NCBI GenBank assembly: GCA_963665595.2
Contig: CAXXJK010000009.1
Location: 124,001-188,000, forward strand
Length of the DNA: 64,000 nucleotides
Direction of reading: 5' to 3'
Source: G963665595 sp963665595
GTDB lineage: Bacteria; Actinomycetota; Coriobacteriia; Coriobacteriales; CADBOM01
The notes beneath the pieces were generated by a model, which was given only the letters and a program-made list of their open reading frames with translations, had not been told where the DNA came from and searched no databases. This document shows positions 7,700-16,179 of the stretch, in pieces. How positions within the stretch are numbered: position 1 is the stretch's first letter; every line of letters starts with the position of its first letter. The position numbers and the translations under genes are program-made.

Positions 7700-9769
7700 C
7701 TATTTGGTACCTTCAGCGCGGGCTTTGCGGTGCTCTTCTGCAAGCTTCGTGCTCACCTCAAAGGGTGCTTCTTCGTATCCATCAATTTGCAATTCATAGC
7801 TACCATTTCCGCGTGTTATTGAGCGCAGATCTTTGCTGTAACTAATTATTTCTGCGTAAGGGACACGTGCTTTGATGATAGTTTCCCCGGATTCCTCAGA
7901 GTCCATACCGCCTACTCGTCCTCGCCGTGTTGATATATCTCCCATAACCGCACCCGCGTATTGTTCATCACAGGTAATCATAATGCTTGCCATAGGTTCT
8001 AGTAGATATACATCAGCTTTTTCGCAGGCAGCACGAAAACCGATACGCGCTGCAGTTTTAAACGCCATTTCGTTTGAATCGACGGGGTGATATGAGCCAT
8101 CGTAGACGGCAACGGAAATGTCTACCATGGGGTAGCCGGCAAGAAAGCCTTCAGTTAACGCTTCTTGGCAGCCTTTGTCGACGGCGGGTATAAAACTACG
8201 GGGAATACGTCCTCCGACTACTTCGTCGAGAAATACGTATCCTCCGCCAGGGTTCGGGTCGAGGCGAAGCCAGCAGTCACCAAATTGTCCGGCACCGCCC
8301 GTTTGTTTTTTATGACGTCCTTGGGCACTGGCGCTTTTGCGTATGGTTTCGCGGTAGGGAATACGGACCGGGACAAGTTTTGCTTCTACGTTCATCGTAT
8401 CTTTCAAACGTGACAGGAGAAAGTCTACGGCTCCTTCTCCGAGAGAAGTGATAATGGTTTGATGGGTTTCTTCATCACGAATAAGCTGGATGCAGGGGTC
8501 TATCTCAGCACTTTTTGCAAGGAACGTTCCTAATTTGTCCTCTTCTTTTTTGTTGATTGCCTCAATGGCTACTGGATAAAGCGGCACAGGGAATTTCATA
8601 GGAGCGATCTGAATCATGCCCGAATTCGACAATGTATCGCCAGTCTCTGCATCAAGTTTGGGAATAACGATGATATCTCCGGCTTTTGCGCTTTTTACAT
8701 CTTCGTTTTTGGAGCCAGTCATAAGGTATAGGTGCGCAATACGTTCCTTCTTACCGGTTCGAGCATTCACTAACTCTTGACTCGGCACAAGAACGCCCGA
8801 GATTACTTTTACAAATGAAAGGCGTCCCACATAGGGGTCTGAAATAGTCTTGAAAATAAATCCCGCCGGTTCGCCTGCCTCATCTATATGCAGATCATAG
8901 TTGTCTATTGTGCAGTAGGGACCATGAGCATCAGGAGCAGGGAAATACGTGCAAATATCATCCATGAGTGCAAAAATACCCTGTTCGATGATGGTCGAGC
9001 CGGTAAATACGGGAATAAATATCTCCTGTGCAATAGCGGCGCCTAAAAGGCTTTCCAGTTCCTCTTGAGTAAGCTGCTCCTCGCCATCAAGATACTTCAT
9101 CATAAGATCATCGTCGGCCTCCGCAACAAGCTCACATAGTTTATCGCGTGCCGCATCGGCAGCCGTTTGGTATTCGGCGGGTATATCAGTAACGCGCTCT
9201 TTGCCATCCGCTTCAATATACCGTGCTTTCATGCGAAGTATATCGATGATGCCCTTGAAATCCCTGTCAACGCCTATGGGGATATTAACCGCTCCAATGC
9301 GCGAGCCAAAATTGGCGACGAGGGCTTTCATTGATGAGTCCCAATCGGCATTTTCTCGATCTATATGATTGATATAAACTGCTCGAGCCAAGTGATCAGT
9401 GCCGGCCTCTTTCCAGAGACGAGTGGTCATTGCTTGCACGCCATTTACGGCATCCACCACAAATAAAGCCATTTCTGCAGCCGATAGGGCGGCAATGGTG
9501 TCTCCAATGAAATCAGGAGAACCAGACGTATCGAGTAGATTTATCTTGAATCCATTATGGGGAATAGGAGCGAGGGAGGTCGAAATGGTGAAATGTCGTT
9601 TGATTTCTTCGGGATCGTAATCGAGATTTGATTTGCCGTCATGTGTCGTGCCCATGCGAGTAGTTTTACCTGATAGATGAAGCATGGCTTCTGCGAGAGA
9701 AGTCTTTCCTGCTCCATCCTGACCCACCAAGACGACATTACGAACCTGCTCTGTACTGGGTGCTGCCAT
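7700..9769 (-). CDS. EF-G-like GTPase (EF-G2 type), catalytic histidine absent
   Basis: Full-length EF-G architecture in 689 aa: G domain, domain II, III, IV and V. The P-loop reads GQDGAGKTS, the G3 motif DTSGSPDF and the G4 motif NHID. In translational EF-G, G3 is DTPGHVDF and its histidine activates water for GTP hydrolysis; here that position is Ser. Domain IV is present (GGAGQFGDCWLRLDP, GFLAGYPMVD) and so is domain V (LEPMASIMITCDEQYAGAVMGDISTRRG). The protein belongs to the EF-G-like paralogues common in Actinobacteria and Firmicutes, whose role is unclear. ATG 9769 is preferred over an in-frame start 45 bases upstream because GGGAGG stands 7 bases before it. Monocistronic. Confidence 0.88.
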   Translation of the reverse strand: MAAPSTEQVRNVVLVGQDGAGKTSLAEAMLHLSGKTTRMGTTHDGKSNLDYDPEEIKRHFTISTSLAPIPHNGFKINLLDTSGSPDFIGDTIAALSAAEMALFVVDAVNGVQAMTTRLWKEAGTDHLARAVYINHIDRENADWDSSMKALVANFGSRIGAVNIPIGVDRDFKGIIDILRMKARYIEADGKERVTDIPAEYQTAADAARDKLCELVAEADDDLMMKYLDGEEQLTQEELESLLGAAIAQEIFIPVFTGSTIIEQGIFALMDDICTYFPAPDAHGPYCTIDNYDLHIDEAGEPAGFIFKTISDPYVGRLSFVKVISGVLVPSQELVNARTGKKERIAHLYLMTGSKNEDVKSAKAGDIIVIPKLDAETGDTLSNSGMIQIAPMKFPVPLYPVAIEAINKKEEDKLGTFLAKSAEIDPCIQLIRDEETHQTIITSLGEGAVDFLLSRLKDTMNVEAKLVPVRIPYRETIRKSASAQGRHKKQTGGAGQFGDCWLRLDPNPGGGYVFLDEVVGGRIPRSFIPAVDKGCQEALTEGFLAGYPMVDISVAVYDGSYHPVDSNEMAFKTAARIGFRAACEKADVYLLEPMASIMITCDEQYAGAVMGDISTRRGRVGGMDSEESGETIIKARVPYAEIISYSKDLRSITRGNGSYELQIDGYEEAPFEVSTKLAEEHRKARAEGTK

Positions 9770-10068
9770 GAGTCTGCCTCCCGTCTGCCCTTTTTTGTGA
9801 GGGCGGTCAATCAAAATCTATGGACGTATATGATTCTCCTTTAAATATGAAATAAGTAACCGGCGGATATGATGAGAAATCACATCCGTCTTTATCTGCG
9901 CTTACTATACCGCATCAGGCGATTATCAAGAATAGGGTTTAGGCATCTGTTTTGTTGTTTTGTCTTAATCGACATGGCGGAATGTTTTTCAGACACAAAT
10001 AACGAGAAGCCATTTCTCAAACGGTAGCATAGTAATTCTCAAAATCTGCCGTTAACAGACAATTCTCC

Positions 10069-10096
10069 TTTGCTATACGACGGGATATGTTATACT
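10069..10096 (+). promoter_or_regulatory. Probable promoter of the B12 uptake locus
   Basis: A consensus-like -10 TATACT (10091-10096) with a poor -35 (TTTGCT at 10069, 16-base spacing). It stands just before the riboswitch aptamer, placing transcription start near 10103. The 250 bases upstream, to the EF-G-like gene start, show no gene. Confidence 0.5.
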
Positions 10097-10102
10097 CCGA
10101 TT

Positions 10103-10330
10103 GCTGAAATGGCACAGGTATTAGTGCGGAGACGCACGGGTCGTCCTGTCGGATGAGACAGAAGACGGCTTGGGGAAATCCGGGTGTGAGTCCCGGGCTA
10201 TACCAGTAACCGTAATGCGGACGTTCGGCTGTAAACCCCATCCATCGGAAACCGATGGGGATGCCGCAACGAATGATGCTAAGCCGGGATACCCTTCTAC
10301 CGTCATACGCCCTGGAATCAAGCATACCGA
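10103..10330 (+). promoter_or_regulatory. Cobalamin riboswitch (B12 element)
   Basis: The B12-box core is visible: GGGGAAATCCGGGTGTGAGTC (10172 onward), CCAGTAACCGTAATGCGG matching the conserved CxGxCCCGCxACTGT segment in a diverged form, and AAGCCGGGATACCC (10280-10293), which corresponds to the conserved GCCxGxAGACC strand. Helical arms between them, such as CCCCATCCATCGG/CCGATGGGG, are intact. It lies between a promoter and a factor-independent terminator, upstream of surface B12-binding-like proteins and an ECF transporter. The expected action is that adenosylcobalamin or another cobalamin form promotes termination, so uptake is made when B12 is scarce. Confidence 0.9.
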
Positions 10331-10331
10331 G

Positions 10332-10356
10332 GTCACGCGTATGCGTGACTTTTTTC
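10332..10356 (+). terminator. Riboswitch-controlled transcription terminator
   Basis: GTCACGC (10332-10338), loop GTAT, GCGTGAC (10343-10349), then six T (10350-10355). A perfect 7-bp stem with U-run just downstream of the cobalamin aptamer and 68 bases before the first gene, so it is the expression platform. Confidence 0.9.
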
Positions 10357-10423
10357 TTTGGTATACGACGGCGATATCTCTTTCAGCGAGAATATACGGT
10401 TTCGATGAAGGAGGTAGGTTGTT

Positions 10424-12073
10424 TTGGGGCGTGTACTATCGGATATAGTCTCTCGACGAAATCATGAAGTTAAAGGTCTAATAGGCGTGGTTGCTTGCTG
10501 CGTTGCCCTGCTTTTTGCTCTGATGTTGATGGTGCCAGCTCAAGCTCATGCCGCCACGACTGCGGGGCTTACCATCACGATAGGCGATAAGAACGGCTAT
10601 ACCACGCTGGTCAATAAATCCTATACGTCCTCTGATGGAGCAACCGTATTACAGCTGCTACAATCAGCTCAAACTGCCTGTGACATCAGAAGTTTTACCA
10701 CCTATGATTCTGGCTATGGTGTGTATCCTAAAAAGATAGTGGCAGCAGACGGTACAACCTATGAGGCTGCTGTCACCACGGTAAACGGATACTGGAACAC
10801 CAGTATTGCAGGAGCTCCTAGCAGCTACTTTACCTTGGGCGATACTGTCACTGCAGGCAAGGTATATCAGCTACGTTGGGTTGCCGATTATACGACCGAT
10901 GCGGGCATGGACTGGGATACCGTCTATCTGGTGCCGGGTGCCTTTGACGAATCGTCGTATAAAGCGCTTCTTGGTGGGATAACAGCGGCCTCTCAGAGCA
11001 CCTCTGACCCGTGGCTTGCCTTAGAACTATCCGCTCACGGTAAGCGCGCCTCAGTGGATCGTGTAGCTCTCATCACTTCTGCACTAGCGGTGTTCAAAGA
11101 TGCCAGCAGTTATACGACGGACATAGAAAAATACATCCTCGCATTGACGGCATGCGGCATTGACGCGACAAAGGTGCCAGACGGCACGAGCACCTTCAAC
11201 GCAATTGACTTGCTTTCTCATTGTTCTTTTAGCACGGTAAACGAGATGGTCTTTGCACTCATTGCCTATGATTGTGGGGCTTATGCAATACCGAGCGGCG
11301 CATTGTTGTCTCGTTCAGATCTTCTCAATGCCATCATGGCGTCCCAGTTGAGTGATGGAGGCTTTACCTATTACGGTACGGAGAGCGATTCGAACATGAC
11401 CGCCATGGTTATGAGTGCGCTGTCGCCTTATTATTGTGCTACGTCGGCTGCGGCAGCAGGCATTTCTGATGCGCTGTATCTGCAGGTCAAATCAACGGTT
11501 AACTCTTGTATCGCTGTACTTGAAAAACTGCAGGCGCAGGATGGAGGGTTCGTCTACAGCACATCCTACGCATCCTATGGCAGCGATGCCTGTTCTACCG
11601 CCATCGTGGTCGTAGGACTCTGTTCGGTAGGGATTGACCCACAACAGGATAGCCGGTTTCTTAAGATGCAGACACCGACTTCTTCAACGAGTGGTACTAC
11701 CATCAATAGCGTAAGCCCACTTGAGGCGCTTATGGCGTTTGCCAATACGGCAAAGACTGGATTTACCTATGGAGGAGCTGATAACGATCTTGCGACCGAG
11801 CAGGGTTATCGCGCCCTTGTTGCCTATGAGGGGTATCGAGCACACGCGGGCGCTTATAACATCTATACAGAAGCAGCACGTACGAGTGATCCGATAGACA
11901 ACACCGTGACGCCTAGTGAAACTATTGTTTCTGATGCTGCTTCATCAAGTGTGGCGGCGAATGAATTGCCTCCTACCGGTGACGCTGCCGGCACAGGCGC
12001 AGCAGTTCTTTTGGTGTTGGGCATGCTGGCTGTGACCGTCGGCGTTGTGAGACATCGTTCGTCAGCACGCTGA
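10424..12073 (+). CDS. LPPTG-anchored surface protein with transcobalamin-like beta domain and alpha/alpha-toroid repeats
   Basis: 549 aa. Signal peptide (hydrophobic residues about 18-40, ending AQAHAA), then a DUF4430/transcobalamin-C-like domain (about 45-150, DGATVLQLLQSA, VNGYWNT, DTVTAGKVYQLRWVA), then a helical region of about 300 residues with prenyltransferase/squalene-oxidase-like repeats (LSDGGFTYYGTESDSN and AQDGGFVYSTS). The C-terminus has LPPTG, a hydrophobic helix and RHRSSAR: a sortase anchor. Human intrinsic factor and transcobalamin combine the same two domain types, alpha barrel first; here the order is reversed. With the B12 riboswitch upstream and ECF genes downstream, I infer a wall-attached cobalamin-capture protein. 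TTG 10424 is chosen because AAGGAGGT (10408-10415) precedes it by 8 bases. Confidence 0.8.
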   Translation: MGRVLSDIVSRRNHEVKGLIGVVACCVALLFALMLMVPAQAHAATTAGLTITIGDKNGYTTLVNKSYTSSDGATVLQLLQSAQTACDIRSFTTYDSGYGVYPKKIVAADGTTYEAAVTTVNGYWNTSIAGAPSSYFTLGDTVTAGKVYQLRWVADYTTDAGMDWDTVYLVPGAFDESSYKALLGGITAASQSTSDPWLALELSAHGKRASVDRVALITSALAVFKDASSYTTDIEKYILALTACGIDATKVPDGTSTFNAIDLLSHCSFSTVNEMVFALIAYDCGAYAIPSGALLSRSDLLNAIMASQLSDGGFTYYGTESDSNMTAMVMSALSPYYCATSAAAAGISDALYLQVKSTVNSCIAVLEKLQAQDGGFVYSTSYASYGSDACSTAIVVVGLCSVGIDPQQDSRFLKMQTPTSSTSGTTINSVSPLEALMAFANTAKTGFTYGGADNDLATEQGYRALVAYEGYRAHAGAYNIYTEAARTSDPIDNTVTPSETIVSDAASSSVAANELPPTGDAAGTGAAVLLVLGMLAVTVGVVRHRSSAR

Positions 12074-12095
12074 AAGTAAGAAGGTGAGTTCGCTT

Positions 12096-12839
12096 ATGGG
12101 CGATAAGAACATACGGGCAAAGCGGTTGGCTCTCGTTGTTATAGCGGCTGTTCTCATTATTGCTATGCTACTGGTTACCAATGCATTTGCAACGCTTACT
12201 TCCCAAAAGGTTTCATCCGATGCGCTCAGAACCACAGTTGTTGCCTCAGCGGAACCAGAGGCATCTTCTGATAGCACGGTTTATGTAGGAGACGAGACGG
12301 CCTCTGAGCCTGCGTCTGTTTTGGCAAGCAGCGTATCTGAGGGTTCAGACACGGCTGCGGCGAATGCTTCTACGAGTAGCACGAGTATATCTTCGACTTC
12401 TGCGACAGAACCGTCTGCGCCCGCTACACCGGCATCCTCTACCGATACTGCTTCGAATGCGACTTCTTCTGAGCCGGCGGTACCCTCGACCCCTGCCAAG
12501 GCTCAGATTACGGTGCGTATTGCGGTGAATTGCAAAAATGCCGTGGCTAAAGGTTACTCGGGGTCGGCAACTATGCTGTCGATGCAGGCTATTACACTTG
12601 AGCAGGGTGCATCGGTCTATGATGCGTTGCGTGCAACCGGGTTGTCCTTTAGGGCAAACGGTGGTTACGTAACAAGCATTGAGGGTCTTGCCGAGCGACA
12701 GTACGGAGGTGGCAGCGGCTGGGTATACTATGTTGACGACAGTCGTCCAAGCAAAGGTTGTAAGGACTATAAACTTGCTGATGGTGATAAGGTCGCATGG
12801 TGTTATACATGCGATGATGGTGATTGCCCGACGGCATGA
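12096..12839 (+). CDS. Membrane-anchored DUF4430 (transcobalamin C-terminal-like) protein
   Basis: 247 aa. An N-terminal hydrophobic helix (about 11-33) serves as signal or membrane anchor; no lipobox or LPxTG is seen. A low-complexity Ser/Ala/Thr/Glu-rich linker of about 90 residues follows, then one DUF4430 domain (about 145-245) with QGASVYDALRATGLSF, GGGSGWVYYVDDSRP and LADGDKVAWCYT. In characterised transcobalamins this beta domain covers one face of the bound corrinoid. Here it probably receives cobalamin near the membrane and passes it to the ECF transporter (inference). ATG 12096 is preferred (AAGGTGAG, spacing 7) over GTG 12084. Same operon as the preceding gene, 22 bases downstream. 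Confidence 0.8.
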   Translation: MGDKNIRAKRLALVVIAAVLIIAMLLVTNAFATLTSQKVSSDALRTTVVASAEPEASSDSTVYVGDETASEPASVLASSVSEGSDTAAANASTSSTSISSTSATEPSAPATPASSTDTASNATSSEPAVPSTPAKAQITVRIAVNCKNAVAKGYSGSATMLSMQAITLEQGASVYDALRATGLSFRANGGYVTSIEGLAERQYGGGSGWVYYVDDSRPSKGCKDYKLADGDKVAWCYTCDDGDCPTA

Positions 12840-12856
12840 ATTGAGGACTACTAGTT

Positions 12857-13747
12857 ATGAGCCTTTTTGGTGGCAGTAGCACAACTCCCTTTCGTTTTTT
12901 CGATCATTATCACCCAGCGGTGCAGGTGCTATTCTTCGCGTCTGTACTGCTGTTTTCAATGTGTGCGCTTCAACCGATCTATGTCATACTCTCATTAACC
13001 TGCGCCTGTATATATGCAATCTACCTGAAAGGATTGCGAACCTTTCTACATGACTCGTGGTTTTTTGCCATAATCATCATCGTTATAGCCGTTATTAATC
13101 CTCTGTTTGGCTCGCAGGGGAACACCGTTCTTTTTATGTTCATGGAACGGGAATTTACGGCAGAGTCGTTTATATATGGTCTTTGTTCGGGTGCTATGTT
13201 GGTCTCTGTCTTCATCTGGTTTTCATGTAGCAACGAAGTTGTTACTACGGACGGGTTTTTATCGTTGTTTGGCAACCTGTTTCCTACTATTGCATTAGTG
13301 GTGTCGATGGTGTTTTCATTTATCCCGCGCACTATCGAAAAGGCACATGTCATTATGCGCGCGCAGACGATAGTGCTCGGCGAGGGCACAGGGCGCGCGC
13401 AGCATGCGCGTCGGGGTATACGTATGGCCTCAGTTCTTATGGCGTGGAGTATGGAGGATGCAGTTGAGACCGCAGATTCTATGCGTGCACGTGGGTATGG
13501 AGCTTCCTCTCGACGCAGTAGCTATCGGCTTCTCTCACTTACTCGTCGTGATGGAGCGGCTCTGACTGTTCTCATTGCGCTTATCATAGGCAACATGTTT
13601 CTAGTAATCGTTGCCTTGGGTCAGTTCTCGTTTTATCCGCAGATGAGCACATTGTATCTATTGTGGTGGGGGTATCTTCCCTATGTAGCGCTCTTGTTGT
13701 TTCCTTTGCTGCTTGAAGGATGGAGGAATCTTCGTTGGATGCATTAA
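12857..13747 (+). CDS. ecfT: ECF transporter transmembrane component (EcfT/CbiQ-like)
   Basis: 296 aa with about six hydrophobic segments and the EcfT cytoplasmic coupling helix ending in the characteristic Ala-Arg-Gly motif (TADSMRARGYG, about residues 203-213), plus the preceding conserved region FIPRTIEKAHVIMRAQ. It connects the ATPases to the substrate-binding S component. Start ATG 12857 with GAGGA upstream. The next gene begins inside its last codons, so translation is probably coupled. Its place in the riboswitch-controlled operon argues that this ECF set is dedicated to cobalamin, not the shared module that serves many S components. Confidence 0.88.
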   Translation: MSLFGGSSTTPFRFFDHYHPAVQVLFFASVLLFSMCALQPIYVILSLTCACIYAIYLKGLRTFLHDSWFFAIIIIVIAVINPLFGSQGNTVLFMFMEREFTAESFIYGLCSGAMLVSVFIWFSCSNEVVTTDGFLSLFGNLFPTIALVVSMVFSFIPRTIEKAHVIMRAQTIVLGEGTGRAQHARRGIRMASVLMAWSMEDAVETADSMRARGYGASSRRSSYRLLSLTRRDGAALTVLIALIIGNMFLVIVALGQFSFYPQMSTLYLLWWGYLPYVALLLFPLLLEGWRNLRWMH

Positions 13748-15372
13748 CCTGTGAAGGTCTATCGTTTACCTATGCGGGCTCCTCTGTTGAGGTTCTTCAT
13801 AATGTGAGATTTTGCGTGCCGGAGGGTTCATTTACCCTGCTTGTGGGCGAGAACGGAAGTGGCAAAACGACACTTCTGCGCAGCACGAAGCCAGAACTTG
13901 CGCCGGTAGGGGCAAGTATAGGTCGTGTTCTAATCTTTGGAAAATCTGCGCAGGATTATGAACCGGTTGAATCTGCAGCACGTATCGGATACGTCATGCA
14001 GGATATATTGAATCAAAATGTTATGGATACTGTCTGGCATGAGCTTGCATTTGGATTGGAAAATCTCGGCATAGCATACGACGAAATGCATCGTCGTATT
14101 GCAGAAACCGCACACTTCTTTGGTATTGGTTCCTGGTATACGCAGCGTATTGCACAGCTTTCAGGCGGGCAACGACAAATCTTAAATCTTGCCGCCATAG
14201 TTGCTATGCAACCGAGTATTCTCGTGCTTGACGAACCCACTGCGCAGTTGGACCCTATAGCTTCAGAAGGATTTTTGCATATGCTCTCTCGTGTAAATCG
14301 TGAGTTGGGCATAACCGTACTGATTGCTCAACATCGCCTAGAAGATGTATTGCCGTACGCAGACAGCGTATTGTATCTTCAAAACGGGACGCTTGTCTCT
14401 CAGACAGCACCCCGAGTCTTCGCACACGCACTCAATCAATCCCATAATCCTCTCGCGGAGGCCCTTCCTGCTTCTACACGTATTGCCTGGATTGTTGCAA
14501 GAGATGATTCCCGTTCTTTGCCTCTCGACGTGCGCGAGGGGAAACAATTTCTCGATGCACACCATGATCTACTGCCGGTTTTTGAAGCGCACGATGTCTT
14601 GCCAGATGCTACGCATGATTTGAGACAAACAAATGCGACCCTTCTTGAAGCATCGGAAGTATGTTTTCGCTACGAGCGGCGTGAGCCATTTGTGCTAGAG
14701 AATGCGTCTTTAGCACTGCGCCAGGGCGAGATTCATGCGCTGGTTGGTGGTAACGCTTCAGGTAAAAGTACATTGCTCACGTTGCTTGCCGGTGCGCTTA
14801 AGCCTACGATGGGGCACATCAAGAGAGAGCCACGTACTCGTGTCGCGTTGCTTCCACAAAACACCAAGGCATTGTTTGAGCGCGACACCATTGGTGGAGA
14901 TTTGCATGAATGGCAGGAACGTTTTGGCTATGACGAGCGTGCTATTGAGATGATGGCTGATCGTTTTGGACTTCTTGAGCTCATGGGCCGTCACCCCTAT
15001 GATCTTTCTGGGGGAGAGATGCAGCGCGCAGCATTGGCAAAGGTTTTGCTTACGTCGCCGACGGTGATTCTTCTTGATGAACCGTCGAAGGGTCTCGATG
15101 TATTAGCAAAACGAGTGCTTGCAACCTATTTACGCACATTGCATGAAGAGGGGATTGGCCTATTATTTTCATCCCATGACCTGCCGTTTGTGGCAGAGAT
15201 TGCAGACCGTGTTTCATTGTTGTTTGCTGGAGGTATAGCATGTACGGATGAGACACGAGAATTCTTCCGTAACAATCTATTTTATACCACGGCAACTCAG
15301 CGTGTTACGCGAGGATATCTTGAAAATTGCATCACAATAGACGATGTAGCTCTGCAGATGAGGTCATCATGA
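13735..15372 (+). CDS. ECF transporter ATPase, two ABC domains fused (EcfA-EcfA')
   Basis: 545 aa containing two complete ABC ATPases. First: Walker A GENGSGKTT, signature LSGGQRQ, Walker B ILVLDEPTAQLDP, H-loop in IAQHRLEDV. Second (from about residue 300): Walker A GGNASGKST, signature LSGGEMQR, Walker B VILLDEPSKGLD, H-loop in FSSHDLPF. It powers substrate release by the S component. TTG 13735 is chosen because GGAGG (13722-13726), located inside ecfT, stands 8 bases upstream; an in-frame ATG at 13720 has no suitable site. It overlaps ecfT by 13 bases and its stop overlaps the start of ecfS (ATGA at 15369-15372), so the three are translationally coupled. Confidence 0.9.
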   Translation: MDALTCEGLSFTYAGSSVEVLHNVRFCVPEGSFTLLVGENGSGKTTLLRSTKPELAPVGASIGRVLIFGKSAQDYEPVESAARIGYVMQDILNQNVMDTVWHELAFGLENLGIAYDEMHRRIAETAHFFGIGSWYTQRIAQLSGGQRQILNLAAIVAMQPSILVLDEPTAQLDPIASEGFLHMLSRVNRELGITVLIAQHRLEDVLPYADSVLYLQNGTLVSQTAPRVFAHALNQSHNPLAEALPASTRIAWIVARDDSRSLPLDVREGKQFLDAHHDLLPVFEAHDVLPDATHDLRQTNATLLEASEVCFRYERREPFVLENASLALRQGEIHALVGGNASGKSTLLTLLAGALKPTMGHIKREPRTRVALLPQNTKALFERDTIGGDLHEWQERFGYDERAIEMMADRFGLLELMGRHPYDLSGGEMQRAALAKVLLTSPTVILLDEPSKGLDVLAKRVLATYLRTLHEEGIGLLFSSHDLPFVAEIADRVSLLFAGGIACTDETREFFRNNLFYTTATQRVTRGYLENCITIDDVALQMRSS

Positions 15373-16079
15373 ATCACGAAAAGCTGCTGAAGATCATTGA
15401 AATCCTCTCTCTTATTCTGGTTCCCGTTGCACTGCTTCTCTGCGCTTGGCTGCGCATAGAACAGACAGCGTTGCTGACTGCTTTGGTGGCCGCACTGGCA
15501 TTGGTGCCGTTTTTTGTACGCTTTGAGCATCAGCGTCCTAAACCACGCGATATCATGCCTATCGTGGTACTTTCAGCAGTGGCCGCTGTAGGCCGTATCA
15601 TCTTTGCTCCCTTTCCAAGCTTTAAGCCTGTGACTGCCATCTGCATTATCGCGGGAATTTCCTTCGGACGACAAGCGGGCTTTTTGGTAGGAGCATTGGC
15701 TGCGCTCGCATCAAACATGTTCTTCGGACAAGGACCATTCACTCCCTGGCAAATGTATGCATGGGGGCTTATTGGATATCTGGCGGGTGCTCTTTTTGAG
15801 AATGGTGCACCACTTGCCGCCTTGCGCGAGCAACACCCTTCGGTTGTGTTTGCGTTTGGCGCGTTTTCAGCCTTACTGTACGGCTTTATTCTTGATTCGT
15901 GGACATTGGTGGGGTATGTGAATCCAGTTACTCCTGAAGCTGCATTGCTTCTGTATGGCGCTGGTCTTCCGTTTTCCCTCACGCAAATGGTGGCTACGAT
16001 TGTATTTCTCATTCCCACGCTCAAACCGTGGGGACGCATGTTCGAGCATTTTAAAATAAAATACGGCATTCAACGCTAA
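15369..16079 (+). CDS. ECF transporter S component, probably for cobalamin
   Basis: 236 aa, six or so membrane helices. The segment FPSFKPVTAICIIAGISFG, then SNMFFGQGPFTPWQMYAWGL is typical of an S-component group found beside DUF4430 proteins and B12 riboswitches (family knowledge; CbrT/CblT-like group). It starts with ATG 15369 overlapping the ATPase stop by four bases (ATGA). This is the substrate-specifying subunit; the riboswitch and the two transcobalamin-like proteins suggest a corrinoid substrate. A different substrate such as a precursor (cobinamide, dimethylbenzimidazole) cannot be excluded from sequence. Confidence 0.8.
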   Translation: MNHEKLLKIIEILSLILVPVALLLCAWLRIEQTALLTALVAALALVPFFVRFEHQRPKPRDIMPIVVLSAVAAVGRIIFAPFPSFKPVTAICIIAGISFGRQAGFLVGALAALASNMFFGQGPFTPWQMYAWGLIGYLAGALFENGAPLAALREQHPSVVFAFGAFSALLYGFILDSWTLVGYVNPVTPEAALLLYGAGLPFSLTQMVATIVFLIPTLKPWGRMFEHFKIKYGIQR

Positions 16080-16142
16080 CTATTTGTTGCCAACATATGT
16101 GAGACAGCATGCGCTGACTACGTGTATTCCCCGTAGGACATC

Positions 16143-16171
16143 TTCAAATAATGGGACAAATGAGGTATAGT
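16143..16171 (+). promoter_or_regulatory. Probable promoter of the ileS T-box transcript
   Basis: TTCAAA (16143-16148), 17-base spacer, TATAGT (16166-16171), ending just before the T-box stem I region. Confidence 0.5.
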
Positions 16172-16179
16172 CTCTAGAT

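Noticed and set aside
10017..10448. Open frames on both strands over the B12 leader
   Set aside because: They cross the riboswitch aptamer and terminator, whose RNA motifs explain the conservation.
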